Notes under the pieces: generated by a model
What the model saw: the letters and a program-made list of their open reading frames with translations, nothing else
What the model was told of the DNA's origin: nothing
The model's database searches: none
DNA from: Gnetum montanum
Taxonomy: Eukaryota > Streptophyta > Gnetopsida > Gnetales > Gnetaceae
DNA length: 64,000 nt
NCBI GenBank assembly: GCA_015680685.1
Contig: MNCI01021446.1
Span: forward strand, 16,340 to 80,339
Direction: 5' to 3'
Made by a program: the position numbers and the translations under genes
Part shown: in pieces, positions 1-11,329 of the stretch
How the letters are laid out: every line of letters starts with the position of its first letter
How positions within the stretch are numbered: the first letter of the stretch is position 1

Positions 1-1314
1 ACACTGTCATTTGCGTTTCTCATCAGCTTTATTGTAGTCCTCTCAGTCATAACTAACATATTTTGTTGTGTAGCAGATACCAATGGGTTGAGACCCCTGA
101 TAAGTTTGCGTTTATGTAGGGGGTGGTCAACGACATGATCAACCATCTAAGGCAGATCGATCCAGAAGTGGGTGAGTGAAGTAGCTACACTAGGCTTTTT
201 AGTTTGCTAAACTTTGCTATCCTAACTTGCTAAACTTTGCTACGCTAGCTTGCTAAACTTTGCTACGCCAACTTGCTAAACTTTGCTATGCCACTGTGAC
301 CCATGCCTTTTATGTGTGGTTGATAGCCTCTCACCTCAAGTGGGACCCAAAGCAAGTAGTTAAGGTCGATGCTGTGCTTGCATTCCCATCAAAAGTAACT
401 GAGGTACCTCGTTGCATGTACAACGAGGTTAGTGAATGTGCGTTATACTCGGCACACTCCTTGTGGGTGTGAGGCGTACAAACGAAGACCTGTGGAAACG
501 GGTCTAGAGGCTTGAGAAAGAGAAGGCAAGTCTAACCGCCGAGGTGGGAGACCTCCACTCTAGAAATGAGTTCGTTTTGGCTTGAGATACTAATGATGGA
601 AGTTGGTGCATGACCATCATTGATTATGTAAGATACTTGATGACCATGTAGCGCAACAATGAGGCCACACAAGAAATAATAGAGCAATGTATGCAGATGG
701 ACTTGTTGGCCCAGAAGAACCAAGACTAGAAGGATTACAATTTAAGAGTTTATGAGTGGGGGTAGTCCTAGAAAAACCACAAGCATATGTATAAACTAGA
801 ACATGCCACCTATTGTAAACAGTATCGGGATGCTTTTGTTAAGCTATATATGCATGAAGTGTTCCTTGATGCTATTGGTGCTTCTGGGGCTTACGACAAG
901 TTCATGCAACAAGTGACAGTCACTGAATCCCCTGAATGGAAAGTGAGTTTCCCCACAGGTGGGACCGCCACTGCCTCCTTTTCTCCAAGGCCACCTAGAT
1001 GGATGGATTTTGAGAAGGAGAAGGTTGTAATAGATGCTAACTTGGGTGATAGGTATTGGGCAGACATTACTGAAGAGGAGGTCTGGCAACACCTTGGGAC
1101 TGGCTTGGATCACATACCCCCTGAGACAGATGTAGGGTCATCTCGAGTTAGTGACTTTTCATGATGCAATGATTTATTTTATTCTAGTTTCTATTGTGGC
1201 TCTAACTGATAGCTTTAATTTTCTATGACATAGAATCCAGATGAAGATGCAAGGCCCTTTGAGGGTTGGAATGATGATGCAATGGAAGATGATGCAGGAG
1301 AAGATGATGCATGA
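1..1314 (+). pseudogene. Accessory antisense gene, 3' part (E1 copy), unknown function
   Basis: I do not recognise the protein. Exons are visible at about 77-171, 327-1146 and 1234-1314. Introns have GT-AG ends: 172-326 (donor GTGAGT) and 1147-1233 (87 bp, phase 0, CTAAC branch-point-like word at 1203). The best open stretch is 787-1146, followed by a short acidic tail rich in Asp and Glu that ends at TGA 1312-1314. Parts line up with E3's copy at 19262-20189 and 28048-28352: blocks such as KFAFM/KFSFM, ATQEIIE/VTQEIIE and EVWQHL/EILQHL. Several in-frame stops make this copy a pseudogene. It lies antisense to gag-pro, so genomic RNA of the element would carry its reverse complement. A captured host gene or a lineage-specific retroelement ORF are both possible. 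Confidence 0.65.
203..293 (+). repeat. About 25-bp tandem repeat in accessory-gene intron
   Basis: About four tandem units built on ACTTGCTAAACTTTGCTACG with small changes lie wholly inside the 172-326 intron. The word GCTACGCT recurs in the LTR palindrome arrays of the same family. The array lengthens this intron compared with its E3 counterpart (97 bp). Confidence 0.8.
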
Positions 1315-1459
1315 AAGAAAGGGATTTTATTTGTATTATTTTTATTTTATTCTAAAAGTATATTGTAAATATTATTTGGTTAAGAATCTAAATGGAAGAT
1401 GAATTACAACAAGATTCATCTTATTCTGGCTTGTGTGTTATGTATGTTATTCATTTTTA
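1315..1459 (+). other. AT-rich 3' UTR-like stretch of accessory gene (E1)
   Basis: T-rich sequence directly follows the accessory gene stop, with runs such as TTTGTATTATTTTTATTTTA and TTGTAAATATTA that resemble plant 3' UTR and poly(A) upstream elements. E3 has a similar stretch at the same place (28353-28544). No ORF of note. Confidence 0.4.
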
Positions 1460-1745
1460 TGTTTTTCTGCCTTAGTTTTAGGCCATTTCGGGCCATCCCT
1501 AGTTTTAGGTCATTTTGGACCATTGGAGATGTGGGGAAAGGAATTTTACTAGTTTTAGGCCTTAGCGGGCCATGGTGGAGATGTGGAGTAAAGAATTTTA
1601 CCAGTTTTAGGCCTTTGCAGGCCGTAAAACACGCAAACGGAAGGTTTTGCTAATTTTAGGCCTTAGCAGGCCGTGGGATGATGTAAACAGAAAATTTTTC
1701 CAATTTTAGGCCTTAGCGGGCCATGGGACGATGTAAATGGATGAT
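1460..1745 (+). repeat. Hairpin array, GGCC type (E1), between accessory gene and protease
   Basis: Six units each start with AGTTTTA or AATTTTA, followed by a 4-bp stem, a 6-nt loop and the matching stem. The stems are GGCC/GGCC in five units. The second unit (about 1500-1526) has GGTC/GACC, a paired change that keeps the stem. Loops include TTAGCG, TTAGCA, TTTGCA and ATTTCG. Units are spaced about 45-60 bp with A-rich spacers. The same word in the same orientation relative to the element occurs in E3 (28545-28820). Confidence 0.8.
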
Positions 1746-1904
1746 TTGTAAATGGTTTAAAAGAATTAGTTAGGCATTTGACATGGATGAATGAATGTGA
1801 AGCAAACAAGAAACAGATGTATAACAGGCATTAGCTAGGTAGGAAGCATTGAAGTTGCTACGCTATACAAGTAACAATCATCCTTGCAAATGCTTTCTGA
1901 CCCA
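1746..1904. other. Spacer between hairpin array and protease, E1
   Basis: A-rich sequence with no feature I can name. It corresponds to the stretch 28821-29048 in E3. Confidence 0.4.
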
Positions 1905-4141
1905 TCATGGATTTGGTGAGATGTAAGGCTGAGAAGCTTTACTACTACATTCTTCTACATCATTGTCCTCCATTTGAAAAGGCAACTTGGCCCACGCAGT
2001 TTCGTTTTCTGAGTCGACATGTTGAACCGACTCTTTCGTCAAATAATTAGTGTCGATGGAGACAGGCGCCTTGTTCTCAGAGGTGATGACCTCCAAACCC
2101 TTCTTCATATCTACATTATTTATTGCCTGGGTTGCCACCTCGTCACCATGGATCATCACCTCCTTGCCTGCATAGGGTAGATGGATTTCCAGATGTATGG
2201 GTGAAGAGACAACCCTAAGTTGGGCTAGCCATGACCTCCCTTGGATCAGGTTAAACTTGAGCATCTCTTCCACCATGATAAATGCTGCATTCATAGGAAA
2301 TTGGTCCCCTGCCACAAAGTCAATGTGGATAGTTCCTTTCACCATGACTTGTGCCCCGTTTAATAACTTCAAACATGACGTTGTCATGGGTTTGATTTGG
2401 TCTACCAAACCCAGTTTATCCACAATGGGGAATGGGATGATGTTCGTAGTAGCCCCATCATCAACATGTACTCTTCGGATCCAATGTTGGCCAACCCAAA
2501 TTGTGATGAAGAGAAGTGCTATGATCACCTGACCCTTTTCAAGGTCTTCCCTAATGGAGTTGTCATAGAATGTTAATTGGGGTGGCTGTGGTTCTCCAGG
2601 CATAGAAGGAAGCATAACCAAATGAATTGCTTTCTCTTTTGCTGGCATGTTTTCATTAACTGGTATTGCCATTAACATGCAAACTAGAGCCTCACGGTGT
2701 GCAGTGGAAGTCATTATTAGGTCGTACAGGCTCAACATCATGTTCTTTTATTTTAGAGCTTGCTTAACTTGAGTAAGAGAGCCTAAAAGATCTTGTCCAC
2801 CTTCCCGTTGTTTACTACCCTTCTTCTCTTCCATTTGTCCTAGGATATGAATTTCCCAAGGAGGAACAGTTTCAGGTTTGGGGTTAGATCCTTTCAGGTG
2901 AGGTGGTGATGACCATGTGCGCATAGCAGCGTTGACTTTTGGTGATGAGGCCAACATAGATGTAGAGGATGAGGGAGTAGGCTTGGAGGGGCCTGGGGTG
3001 GTACGTTTTGTTGCTGCTTCACCTATAGAATGCTCTTCTTGTTTCCTTGGATGAGAAGGTTGTGGTGTCGTATTATGCGGCGCAGGGACAGTCGAGTGGT
3101 TCGGCCCCCTGAAGATGAATGGTGTTTGTGGGGTTAGTGTGGGTGGTGGTATAGTCTTGTTTACAGAAAATGCAGGGGCAGATGTCCAAGGAGGGACATT
3201 TAGGACAAACGGTTGCTGTGACATTTTTTTAGCCGCTGTTGGTGTGGGTGCACTACGCTGAGGCACACAAACCAAAAACAGTTTCTGAGGAGGTTTGGGA
3301 TTATTATCTATGCCAATGGTGTTGATAATGTAACCAATGTTATTGGTGTTAAGTGGATATGTGTAAACATGAATAGATTGATCCTTAGGGCACATAGGGT
3401 TTCTTTAATCTAGAACCAACTTTCCTTGATCAATCATTTATTGAATATCATTCTTTAATGCTAAACAGTAGTCTGTATCGTGACCACAAAGTTGATGGTA
3501 GTCACAGAACCACTCTAGCCTAAAATTCTTAGGAACAGGGGGCTCGATGGGCAAAGCCAAAGAGGGGTTCCTAAGGAGTTCATAGTACCGTTGATGCCTT
3601 TTGGTTGCCTCCTCTAACATCCACTTATGTTGAATGTACCCTGCCGCTAGCAATTGCTTCAGAAGTTTTGAAGGCTTGACTGGTAGTGAGGTGTACTTGG
3701 AGTAATCTTTACATTCTAAGTTAGGCTTATGTGGAGTGGCTGCTTTGGATGCCGACATGGAGGGTTGAGCGGAGTTGTTTGGGTTGGGTGTGGGGTTAGT
3801 TGATGCAGTGGCCACCTTCTTGTTGTTCTTGTTGTTGGGCTTGGCTTTGTTTTCCATAGTGGCCATTGTGGTTGTTGTAGCCTTACCCTTTTCTTTGTCC
3901 TTATTCATATACGTGTTCTTATATGCAACATAGGTTGGATCTTTACTTTCCTCAGCTGCATCTTAAATGCTCTTAGTCTGGGCAAAATCTTGACTAAGAG
4001 TTTGTGGAGCAAGGTAGTACAATTTGGATTTAATGAAGTCGTTCACTGCACTGTTGAAGATGGCCAGCAGATGGGCCTCCGCGATAGGCTCGTGGATTTC
4101 ATTTAGGGTAGCACTCCACCACTGTATAAACTTTTGGATGT
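1905..4141 (-). pseudogene. gag-pro: gag (C-terminal half) and aspartic protease, E1
   Basis: Read on the minus strand. From about 4140 comes the end of the retrotransposon gag domain, then a Lys/Thr/Asn-rich linker, then a zinc-knuckle-like Cys/His motif (FCDYHQLCGHDTDYC, about 3445-3500). A long Pro/Thr-rich region follows, then a retropepsin-like domain with the active-site word VDDGATTN (about 2445-2470) and the QGRSWL strand near its end. It ends at 1905 after SPNP. The frame is mostly continuous, with four or so isolated stops (for example near 3975, 3436, 3397 and 2745). The catalytic Asp is retained, unlike E2. The N-terminal half of gag is missing: homology to E2 and E3 gag stops at about 4140, next to a duplicated 15-bp word. 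Confidence 0.85.
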
Positions 4142-4511
4142 GCCATGGATTTCATTTAGGGATTAGTCATTTAGGCTCGAGAGGTCGATGTGGTCCTTGC
4201 ACTAGGCTAAGTGGTCACTCGGCACCTATGGTGCCCTAAATCGAAAAAGGGACCTCAAGGTTTGAGGTACCAACAATGGTGGTTGAGGAAATAATTTCAT
4301 AAAGTTGAAAATGATTTATGAGCAAGAAAAAAAAGAGATCAAGTGGCGATCAGAGGCTTTCTGTCATGCAGGGTTCCAAAGGAACTGTCGATGCGACCAG
4401 CCTGTACCACACTATGCATAAACAACCGCAAGGATGTCACGTTTATGCTGGTGAGTGATGGGGTATAGAGAGCATGTAGGACTACCTATGAGACACAAAA
4501 AGGGGCACCAA
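4142..4511 (-). other. E1 leader remnant with deletion junction
   Basis: No gene. The stretch next to the LTR (about 4370-4511) resembles the E3 leader at 35515-35641, with shared words such as GTATAGAGAGCATG. The word GGATTTCATTTAGGG appears at 4088-4102 and again at 4147-4161, at the edge of the missing gag sequence. This fits a microhomology-linked deletion of most of the leader and gag N-terminus. Confidence 0.5.
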
Positions 4512-4537
4512 AAGGCCATCCTTCTAGCACCAAAAAT
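4512..4537 (-). promoter_or_regulatory. Putative primer-binding site, E1
   Basis: On the minus strand the LTR end is followed by a short T run and then TTTGGTGCTAGAAGGAT. E3 (35617-35641) and E2 (21317-21341) have homologous words at the same place, with CTAGAAGGA shared by E1 and E2. The TGG start is what a tRNA 3' CCA end would pair with, but I cannot name the tRNA. Confidence 0.45.
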
Positions 4538-6111
4538 TGTAGTGACTGAAAACGTTGGTGGTTGGAACACCGAGAGGTTGCCGGGTGAACAGTTTAACCT
4601 CGGATCTGTGTGAGGGTCATGCTGGATAAAATAGAAGAGGGGCATCTTGAACCATCTAGTTGATCAGATAGGGACTTAATCAATGTAACTTAACCTTACA
4701 TGAACATTTTTTTAAATGCCAAATATGCGAGGTAAAATTGATAATCAATAAATGCAGGAATGAAGGAAATAATGCCAAACAGTGATAACAATAAAGAGAT
4801 AGCAGAAGAAACTCAGGTAAGAAAATGCACTACCACAAGGTCGTGGGTTTGATTCTTTGCTTTGTTTGAAAGACGTATAACAAGTTATACAACACCAAAG
4901 GCACACAGAGAGTTCAAGAGTAACCAAGCTACTTATAATGTACCAACAATGCTCTTGAATGCAAACTTAAAAGCCAACAATGCAAAATGCCAACAAGCCA
5001 ACTACTCTCACCAATGCCAAAGAAGCCCACAAACCAAAATGCCAACCAACTTAGCATCATTTTTTGGGGTATTTATAGGGCTAGGAGTGGGAGAAAAACA
5101 TGGTTTAGGTGCCACGTGTCTTGGACCCCACAAGATGTTGATGTGCCTGTACTGCATGGATGTGCAACGCCGGTCATGAACTTACTACGCTGTGACCATG
5201 TTGTCAAAACTGGAGGTGCTGGAATCTAGTGTGCTAACAATGCATGTCTAGCATATTGAAGTAACATAGCAGCTTGCTACGCTATGCTAAGCTATGTAGC
5301 GTAGCTGTTTGCTACGCTATGCTATGCTATATAACGTAGCACAATGTAGCCACTGGTTTGAACAGGAAATTTTCTTTGGAGTCAAAAACATTTGATGGAA
5401 GCCTTGGAGTGTGTTGGATTAACCTTTGGAACATTTTATTGATTTGCATTTTTGCTACGCTATGCTACGCTACGTACCGTAGCAACTAATGTAACATGTA
5501 TTTTTGTCAAAGTTGCACGGCTTCACAAGAGAAAACCTTACCTGTGGTTCAAGAGCTAACTGAGATAGATTAGTTTTTGAAGCAACAATGTTGTTAGATG
5601 CAATCCTTTTACTAAAATGTCTTGATAGAGGAGTCTTTGCATGTTTTTCCCCTTGCTACGCTATGTAGCATAGCACCCTATGTTGATTGAACTCTAACTT
5701 TTCCTTGCGCGAACATCTTGCTAAAACTTGTATTCAGACACTTGATTGATTTTTCAAAGGCTTACTACACTGCACAGTGTAGCGTAGCATAGCAGACTTC
5801 TTCAGTAGAAAAATTGCCAAACTGTTTTGCCCATCCTGAGCACCATCAACAACTCCTAACATAGTTTTTGGTTAGACTGATAGCTGGGTGAATTGTCTAG
5901 GTGGGCAAGCTGGAGAGTCCATTGGGCTTGCCAGTCTTGGAAGTAGAAAACTTTCCAGACTACATAGTCTATCTTTGGTATTTACATTTTCTTGTCCAAT
6001 GATCATGAAATTACACTTGTCGATGATCATGAAATTACACTTGTTGAAGCCCTTGCCTAAATTCCAAGACCCTGATGAAGCAAGAGGGTCTCGAAATTTT
6101 ATGGTGTTTCA
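4538..6111 (-). repeat. 5' LTR of E1
   Basis: Plus-strand ends are TGTAGT...GTTTCA, so the LTR has TG...CA termini in either reading. The inner end matches the reverse complement of the E2 LTR end (gttttctgtcgctaca). The outer end (AAATTTTATGGTGTTTCA) matches the reverse complement of the E2 LTR start. A TATA box (CTATAAATACCCC on the minus strand, about 5066-5082) lies in the same context as in E2 and E3 (CCTAGCCCTATAAA). The U3 part (5255-5790) is rich in GCTACGCTATG-type palindromic words. Length about 1574 bp. No partner LTR lies in the window. Confidence 0.8.
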
Positions 6112-7637
6112 TGGGCTATGTGCATGAACACTTTGTATCCAAGCACATAATGCCTAAAAGTTTCTAAAGGAAACACCACTACCATCAATTATTTTTCTAT
6201 GATGGTGTAGTTTAGTTGTGCATCCACAATGCTTTGACTAGTGTAGTGAATGCAATATGAACATTTCTTATCATCCATCTACATAAGAACAACTCCCAAG
6301 TCCAATTTGATGCATCCGTCATAACATGAAATAGTTTGGACCAGTCAGCTGCTTGTAGGATTAGAGTTTCTACAAGTTTCTCTTTTAGCCATTGGAATAC
6401 TTATTTACATTCTATGGTCTAGGCAAATGGAGCATCTTTCTTTGTCAGCTCTACCAACAATTTTACAATCTTAGAGAAATTCTCTATGAATCATTGATAG
6501 CAGCTAATATGTCCAAAGAATGATCGAACATCTTTAATAGTTTTTGGTTGGTGGGTTATTCCTTGGATGACCCTTATTCTTTTGGGTTCAACCTCAATTC
6601 CTACTTATGATATTCTATGCCCTAATACAATGCCTTCCTAGACCATTAGATGACTCTTTTGCTAGTTGAGCTTGAGGTTTATCTTAATACATCATTTCAG
6701 TACTTGCTTAAGGTAGCCCAGGGCTTGCTTAAATGTAGCTCCATAAGTGGAGAAGTCATCCATGAATACTTCCACATCAGTATCAATTTGTTATTAAAAA
6801 ATGCTTAGAACCAAGCATTGAAATGTAACAGGGGCATTGCATAGATTGAAATAAATCTTGCGATATGCAAAGGTTCCCCAAGGACTCATGAATGTTGTCT
6901 TGGCTTGGTCTTCAGGCATGATCTAGATTTCATTATAGCCACTATAACCATTGAGAAAACTATAGTAGTAATGCCTAGAGATTGTTTCTAACACCTGATC
7001 AACAAATTGGAAATGGAAAATGGTCCTTGAATGTTGCCATATTCAATAGCCAAAAATCGATGCAAACCCACCACTTACCACCTTTCTTTGGCACAATCTT
7101 AAGTGGACTAACCTACTCACTATCCGCAATGGGATAAATGAACCCTACATTGAGGAGTTATTTGATTTCCTCTTTGATGATATACTTTAGTTTGGGATTC
7201 AATCACCTCTATGGCTACCTCTTTGGCTTCATGGCCAAATTAGTGTAGATGCGATGTTGGTGTATCCTATGATCAATTCTTATGATTTTAGAATATGACT
7301 AGGCAAAAGTTGCTGATCATTTTTCAACCACATTCAATAGCATCTTTCTCTATTTTAGAGTAATATTTGTATTGATTATGATTGACTTTCCATTTTTTAA
7401 GAACACATATTCCATGCTAGCTGGTAGAGGTTTTAGCTCAAGGGGCTCTTGCTTGAAATTTTTAGGAATTTCCAACTCTTCCAAATAGGTATCATCATTT
7501 TCATCATCAGAGAGTTGGGATGAACTTGCTCTAGTTCATCCATGATTTTGACATATGTGAATGTCAAGCTCTTAGTTAGTTTCATGTAAAGTGTGCTAGC
7601 CTCTAAGTAAGCAGTCAACCACTAGGTGCCCTACTAT
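6112..7637 (-). pseudogene. Athila-like reverse transcriptase fragment
   Basis: The minus strand, read with frameshifts, gives the linker upstream of RT (LELKPLP near 7437), then typical RT blocks: VPKKGGKWW-like (about 7090), YYSFLNGYSGYN (about 6930-6960), TTFMSPWGTFAYRK (about 6880) and the catalytic FMDD at 6755-6766. It ends abruptly where E1's LTR starts (6111), so E1 probably inserted here. The other edge is E3's 3' LTR (7638). It differs from E3's own RT, and the FMDD plus flanking words point to the Athila side of the Tat/Athila clade. Stops are frequent; non-functional. Confidence 0.8.
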
Positions 7638-9470
7638 TATAGTGACCAAAAACGTTGGAGGTTGGAATGAGACTTTGAGAGGTCAACGGTTGCATAGCCT
7701 TGACCCTGCTCCCACACAAGGGCTTGTGGGAAAACAGAAGTGGGGTATCTAGGATGGTCTTGTTAATTGAACTACGACTTACAAGTGTTACGATGAAATG
7801 TGTTTTAAGGTATTTATGTAGTGTTTGTGGTGCTCATGGAGGTGAACATAGTTAAAGTTGTAAGCATGAAAGCAGAGGTGTGAATGTGCAAAAAGATGTG
7901 TAAATAGTGAAAAATGAAAGTAAAATGCCAAGAATTTGTAAAAAATGTGAAACATGCACAAAATGCAAGCTAAAGAGAAGACGACACCACCCCAAATGGG
8001 GAGAGCGTAGTCAACTGTAAAGAAAAGATGAGGAGGTATGCGGTGTACAAACAGGAATAGTAGGTAGCATAGTCACAGTCTCAAGGTGTCTGACTATGAA
8101 GACTAACATCTCCCGTATGGTCTGAGCCTACCAAGTTGGCTACCATAATGTTCTATGGGCTGTGGAGATGTGCAAAGTGCTGGGTGGTATGCAACGATGT
8201 CCAGCAGTGTGCCAAAGTTTGCCAAGGTGCTGAGACTATTTGGGTGCAAAAGCACTAATGCCAAAATGCCAATGGTGTTTGAAAAGTGCCAACCTTGCTT
8301 TTGATTTGCCAACCCTTAAAATATGAAGAGTTGGGGTATTTATAGGCCTAGAGTTAGCGTGAATCGTAGATTAGGCCCCAAGTGGCAAAGGGGTAGTTGG
8401 GGACTATGCTAACCCCAACTATGCTCCCAGTGGAGTAAAATGGTGTTTTCCTGATGTGCTTCAATGGACCCTTTGAGATTACTATGTTGTCAAGACTACA
8501 TGTGCGAATGTTGAAGAAACCATGATGTACTTGAAAAAATGCAAAATAGTATGGTTTTGGAGACTACGCTCTGGGACTGCACTGCACTTTTCTGAGTGGT
8601 GTCGAGCATAGATACATATTAGGGGTAAATAGGGAATCCAAATGAGACAAAACTTGTTGATCTTGATTATCAAAGAAATGTTGAAGTTGATATGTAAGCC
8701 AGTGATAAGTTCTAGAAGCTTCTGGAGGTAGTTCTAAATGACTATGCTAGCTATGATCTAAAGTGTAGCCCAAGGGGTTAGGCAAATCTAGCAAAAAGGT
8801 GAAGTTTAGTGTTGGCTACACTAGCTACGCTTTGGAGTGTAGTCCTAGTAGGGAGTGTGTAGCCCAAACACTTATAGAAGTCTTGCAAAATTGATGCCTA
8901 CATGAAAACTATGCTAGCTATGCTCTAGAGCATAGCACCAAAATTTAGAACATCTACCAAACTATTTCATCCATCACATACATGCTCAGTAGCCTCTAGC
9001 CTAACACTTAGGAAAGTTTGCAAAACTAATCATCCCAAGGCTGACTATGCTCTAGAGCATAGTCCTAGTAGGGAGAGCATAGTTAGGACACTAAGAAGAA
9101 TCTGTAGTTGCTGTTGATACTTAGAAAAATTTTGCAAATTTAGACTATTAATGTTAAGTATGCTAACAATGCTCTGGAGCATAGTCCCAATAGTGGGAGT
9201 TTTATTGATTCGTTTTTGTTGACATCTAGAGGAATGGATCGAGAGACGTTGACAAAGAATGCAAAACACCACAATAGGCTTGGCACCAACATCGCTCGTC
9301 AGTACCCAACTGGAGGTCACTTCACCATGCTCAAGAGTGTTAAGGGTACCAATGTGTGGAAGATAGAGAATAATAGGGAACATGTTAAGAAGATGGACTA
9401 AGGGATAGCAAGGGAGAAAAATGCAAACTATGTATGTGGTTGCAAGGTGTAACACCCGGATGGATTTTCA
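7638..9470 (-). repeat. 3' LTR of E3
   Basis: The segment 7638-8640 aligns with 35642-36643 along its length: shared words near the start (AAAACGTTGGAGG / AAAAATGTTGGAGG), CTCCCACACAAGGGC, ACCACCCCAAATGGGG and the TATA region (GGGGTATTTATAGGCC, about 8334-8350, minus-strand TATAAATA). The first base pair of the expected TG is mutated (TATAGTGACC). The U3 part (about 8570-9200) has repeated palindromes. The outer limit is uncertain: a TGTTACACC-type start lies at 9454 and a GAGGGG purine tract ends near 9476. Confidence 0.75.
8570..9195. repeat. Palindrome-rich U3 repeats in E3 3' LTR
   Basis: Imperfect repeats of about 120-150 bp each contain a palindrome of the type CTATGCTCTAGAGCATAG (perfect 18-bp forms near 8918-8937 and 9046-9064; variants near 8560, 8745, 8830 and 9165), often followed by TCCTAGTAGGGAG. 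They lie upstream of the TATA box on the element strand, which is where promoter and enhancer sequences sit in LTRs. Confidence 0.7.
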
Positions 9471-10854
9471 CTAAATAATAACCCCTCATCGAAGTGTTTG
9501 TGAGGGAATCAACGTCAATGGTGCCATGATGGCTTACCCCTAAGGTTGTAAGCTCTTGTTAGAGTGCTTGTGAGAAGGTTAGTGTAGTTTCAAGGTTAGA
9601 CGAATTGTGAGATTCTAGCTTTGCTAATTTTTTCTTAGGGATATGTTTTTCCCTGTTTCTTTGCTCTTTTTTTTTGAATGGTAATGTGAGCCTATCTTGG
9701 GCTCTACACACTATGAGATGCTAATGGCAAGATGCTTCCCATTAGGTGGACTATGTGCCACCTAATGGACTTTTCTTTAATGCAACCACGTCGCATCTAT
9801 AGGATAGGTGTTTACTCCCTAGGATGAGTTGCGTTACATCTGCTTGTGTCTTTGACTAGTCCATAGAAACTCCCCATAGGATGAGTTGTGTTACATTTGC
9901 TATGGGTTCTACAGTTGACCGAGATAAGGTGCCATGTGCATTAGAGAGATTTGCAAGATCAATGATGCAAGGGAAGGCTATGGAATGCATGGTAAAGGAA
10001 GCAAATGTAAGTGGGATAAGGTAGGAAAAGTAGCAATGTGCACTCTTGAGTAGTTTGGCTAGCCCAACCATGCACATCAAAGAAATGTAACATCTTACTG
10101 TTGCAATGAGATGAAACTATGCAAAACGACCTACAGGGCTTCATCCTACAAACGGAACATAGAGAAAACAATCAAAACAACCACACAACATGAGATGAGA
10201 GTGAATTGCTAGATGCAAGCATGCTGCAAATGTTACAATGGCTAGACTAGTTGTAAGAGCTTGAAGAACCAATGCAGGAAAACTAGTGTAGGTGCTAGAG
10301 CAAGGAGGTTGCAAAAGCTCCAATAGCCACACTAGAAATGAGCACCCTAGGAAGGCTAGCAAAGTAGCCAAGGGCCATAGTGATGCAAGTTCTTGAGACT
10401 CCACACTAAGGATAGGAGCTTGGAAGGCCAACAAAATGATAGAAAGCTAGGATGCTGAACATGTTTCCAAACCTAGGAAATGGTGAGGGCTAGAGGATGG
10501 TAGCAAAATGGTTGGGCCATAGTACTACTGCTACTCTAGTGGGTGGTGTTGATGATGAGAGCTCCAAGCAATAATGAAATACCCAAGGATAGTAATGCTA
10601 TTAGTGTGGCTTAAGGATGATACTACTAGTGATGGTGGCAAGAGCTCTGGAAGGTTAGCATAATGGCCAAGGGAATCTCTAGAGGATCATAAAAATGCCA
10701 AGGGTGGTAACGCTACAAGTGTCCTAGAGGCCTCTCTTGATGTCATGAACTCTATTCTAGAATTGCAATGTCGTGCCCCACCCTGCCCATAAGTTGTGGG
10801 TAGATAACAAAGAATTGGAAGTATTCACACTTCCTCATTTGCAGAACTGTATGT
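9471..10854 (-). other. E3 3' noncoding region between pol array and 3' LTR
   Basis: No convincing gene. Read on the minus strand, 10090-9680 aligns with E2 26015-26440: shared words include GATGTGCATG, CTCAAGAGTGCACAT, TAGAACCCAT and CATCCTATGGGG. A Leu/His-rich stretch (10434-10141) has a counterpart in E2 (25673-26026), but it is too weak and frameshifted to call a protein. The segment 10440-10750 holds loose repeats of AGTAGTACCACTAG-like words. The conserved TAACACAA...CATCCTA words in both copies suggest a functional 3' leader of the element. Confidence 0.5.
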
Positions 10855-11290
10855 GTTAAGCTATGTGTGTTAAACTGCAAACCCAATTTAAGGTCTTGGT
10901 AGATCATGATGTGCCAGTTTAGGATCCTAGTAGACCATGGGCCCAGTTTAGGGTCTTGGCAAATCATAATGTGCTAGTTTATAGTCCTAGCAGACTGGTG
11001 TGTGCTAGTTTAATGTTGTAGCAAATAGTGGATGTTGTGCCAATTTAACGTCATGACATAAGAATGAGCTATGCTAGTTTAAGTGTCATGACAAAAAAAT
11101 GCTATGGATGTTAATTTTAGCATCATGGACCAAGGATGATTTGTGCTAGTTTATAGTTATAGCAGGCTATCTATGCCATTTTACTATCATAGTAGACTAT
11201 TTATGCCAGTTTATAATCATAGTGAACTATCTATGCTAGTGTATAGTCATAGAAAACTCTTTGTGCTAGTTTATAGTCATAGCAGACTCT
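10855..11290 (+). repeat. Hairpin array, AGTC/GACT type (E3), after pol
   Basis: About thirteen units of roughly 30-45 bp are built on GCTAGTTTATAGTCATAGCAGACT (written here as leader CTAGTTT, stem ATAGTC, loop ATAGCA, stem GACTAT). Some units keep perfect stems (11273-11290), some have wobble-type changes (AGTT/GGCT near 11150-11170), and several have decayed. The array is orthologous to E2 25385-25670 in reverse orientation. It starts right beside a donor-like AAGGTAAGC on the element strand (11291-11299). Confidence 0.75.
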
Positions 11291-11329
11291 TGCTTACCTT
11301 GCTTTTTCATTGATGTAGCATTGCATGTC

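Larger units (their letters stand above)
1..6111 (-). mobile_element. E1, Tat-like Ty3/gypsy element, 3' end outside window
   Basis: Read on the minus strand, the order is LTR (6111 to 4538), primer-binding region, truncated gag, protease (to 1905), a GGCC hairpin array (1745 to 1460) and an antisense accessory gene (1314 to 1 on the plus strand). Any pol and the 3' LTR would lie left of the window. The order matches the 5' half of E3, and LTR, gag, protease, array and accessory gene are each recognisably homologous to E3. E1 has the best preserved protease of the three copies but has lost the N-terminal half of gag. Membership in the Tat/Ogre-like group is inferred from E3's polymerase and integrase, because E1's own pol is not in view. 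Confidence 0.75.

Noticed and set aside
260-472. Open frame of 70 codons at the left end as a separate gene
   Set aside because: It starts in an intron-like tandem repeat and runs into an accessory-gene exon; the exon model explains it better.
5888-6127. Small gene beside E1
   Set aside because: It lies in the LTR and crosses its outer border.
9235-9275. A second E2-like LTR start (GACGTTGACAAAG...AAAACACCACAA)
   Set aside because: Only about 30 bp resemble the E2 polypurine/LTR start, in the wrong orientation for E3 and with no further match.
10855-11290. CRISPR-like spacing of short repeats
   Set aside because: Units are degenerate, spacers are similar to each other, no cas genes, and the setting is a plant retrotransposon.
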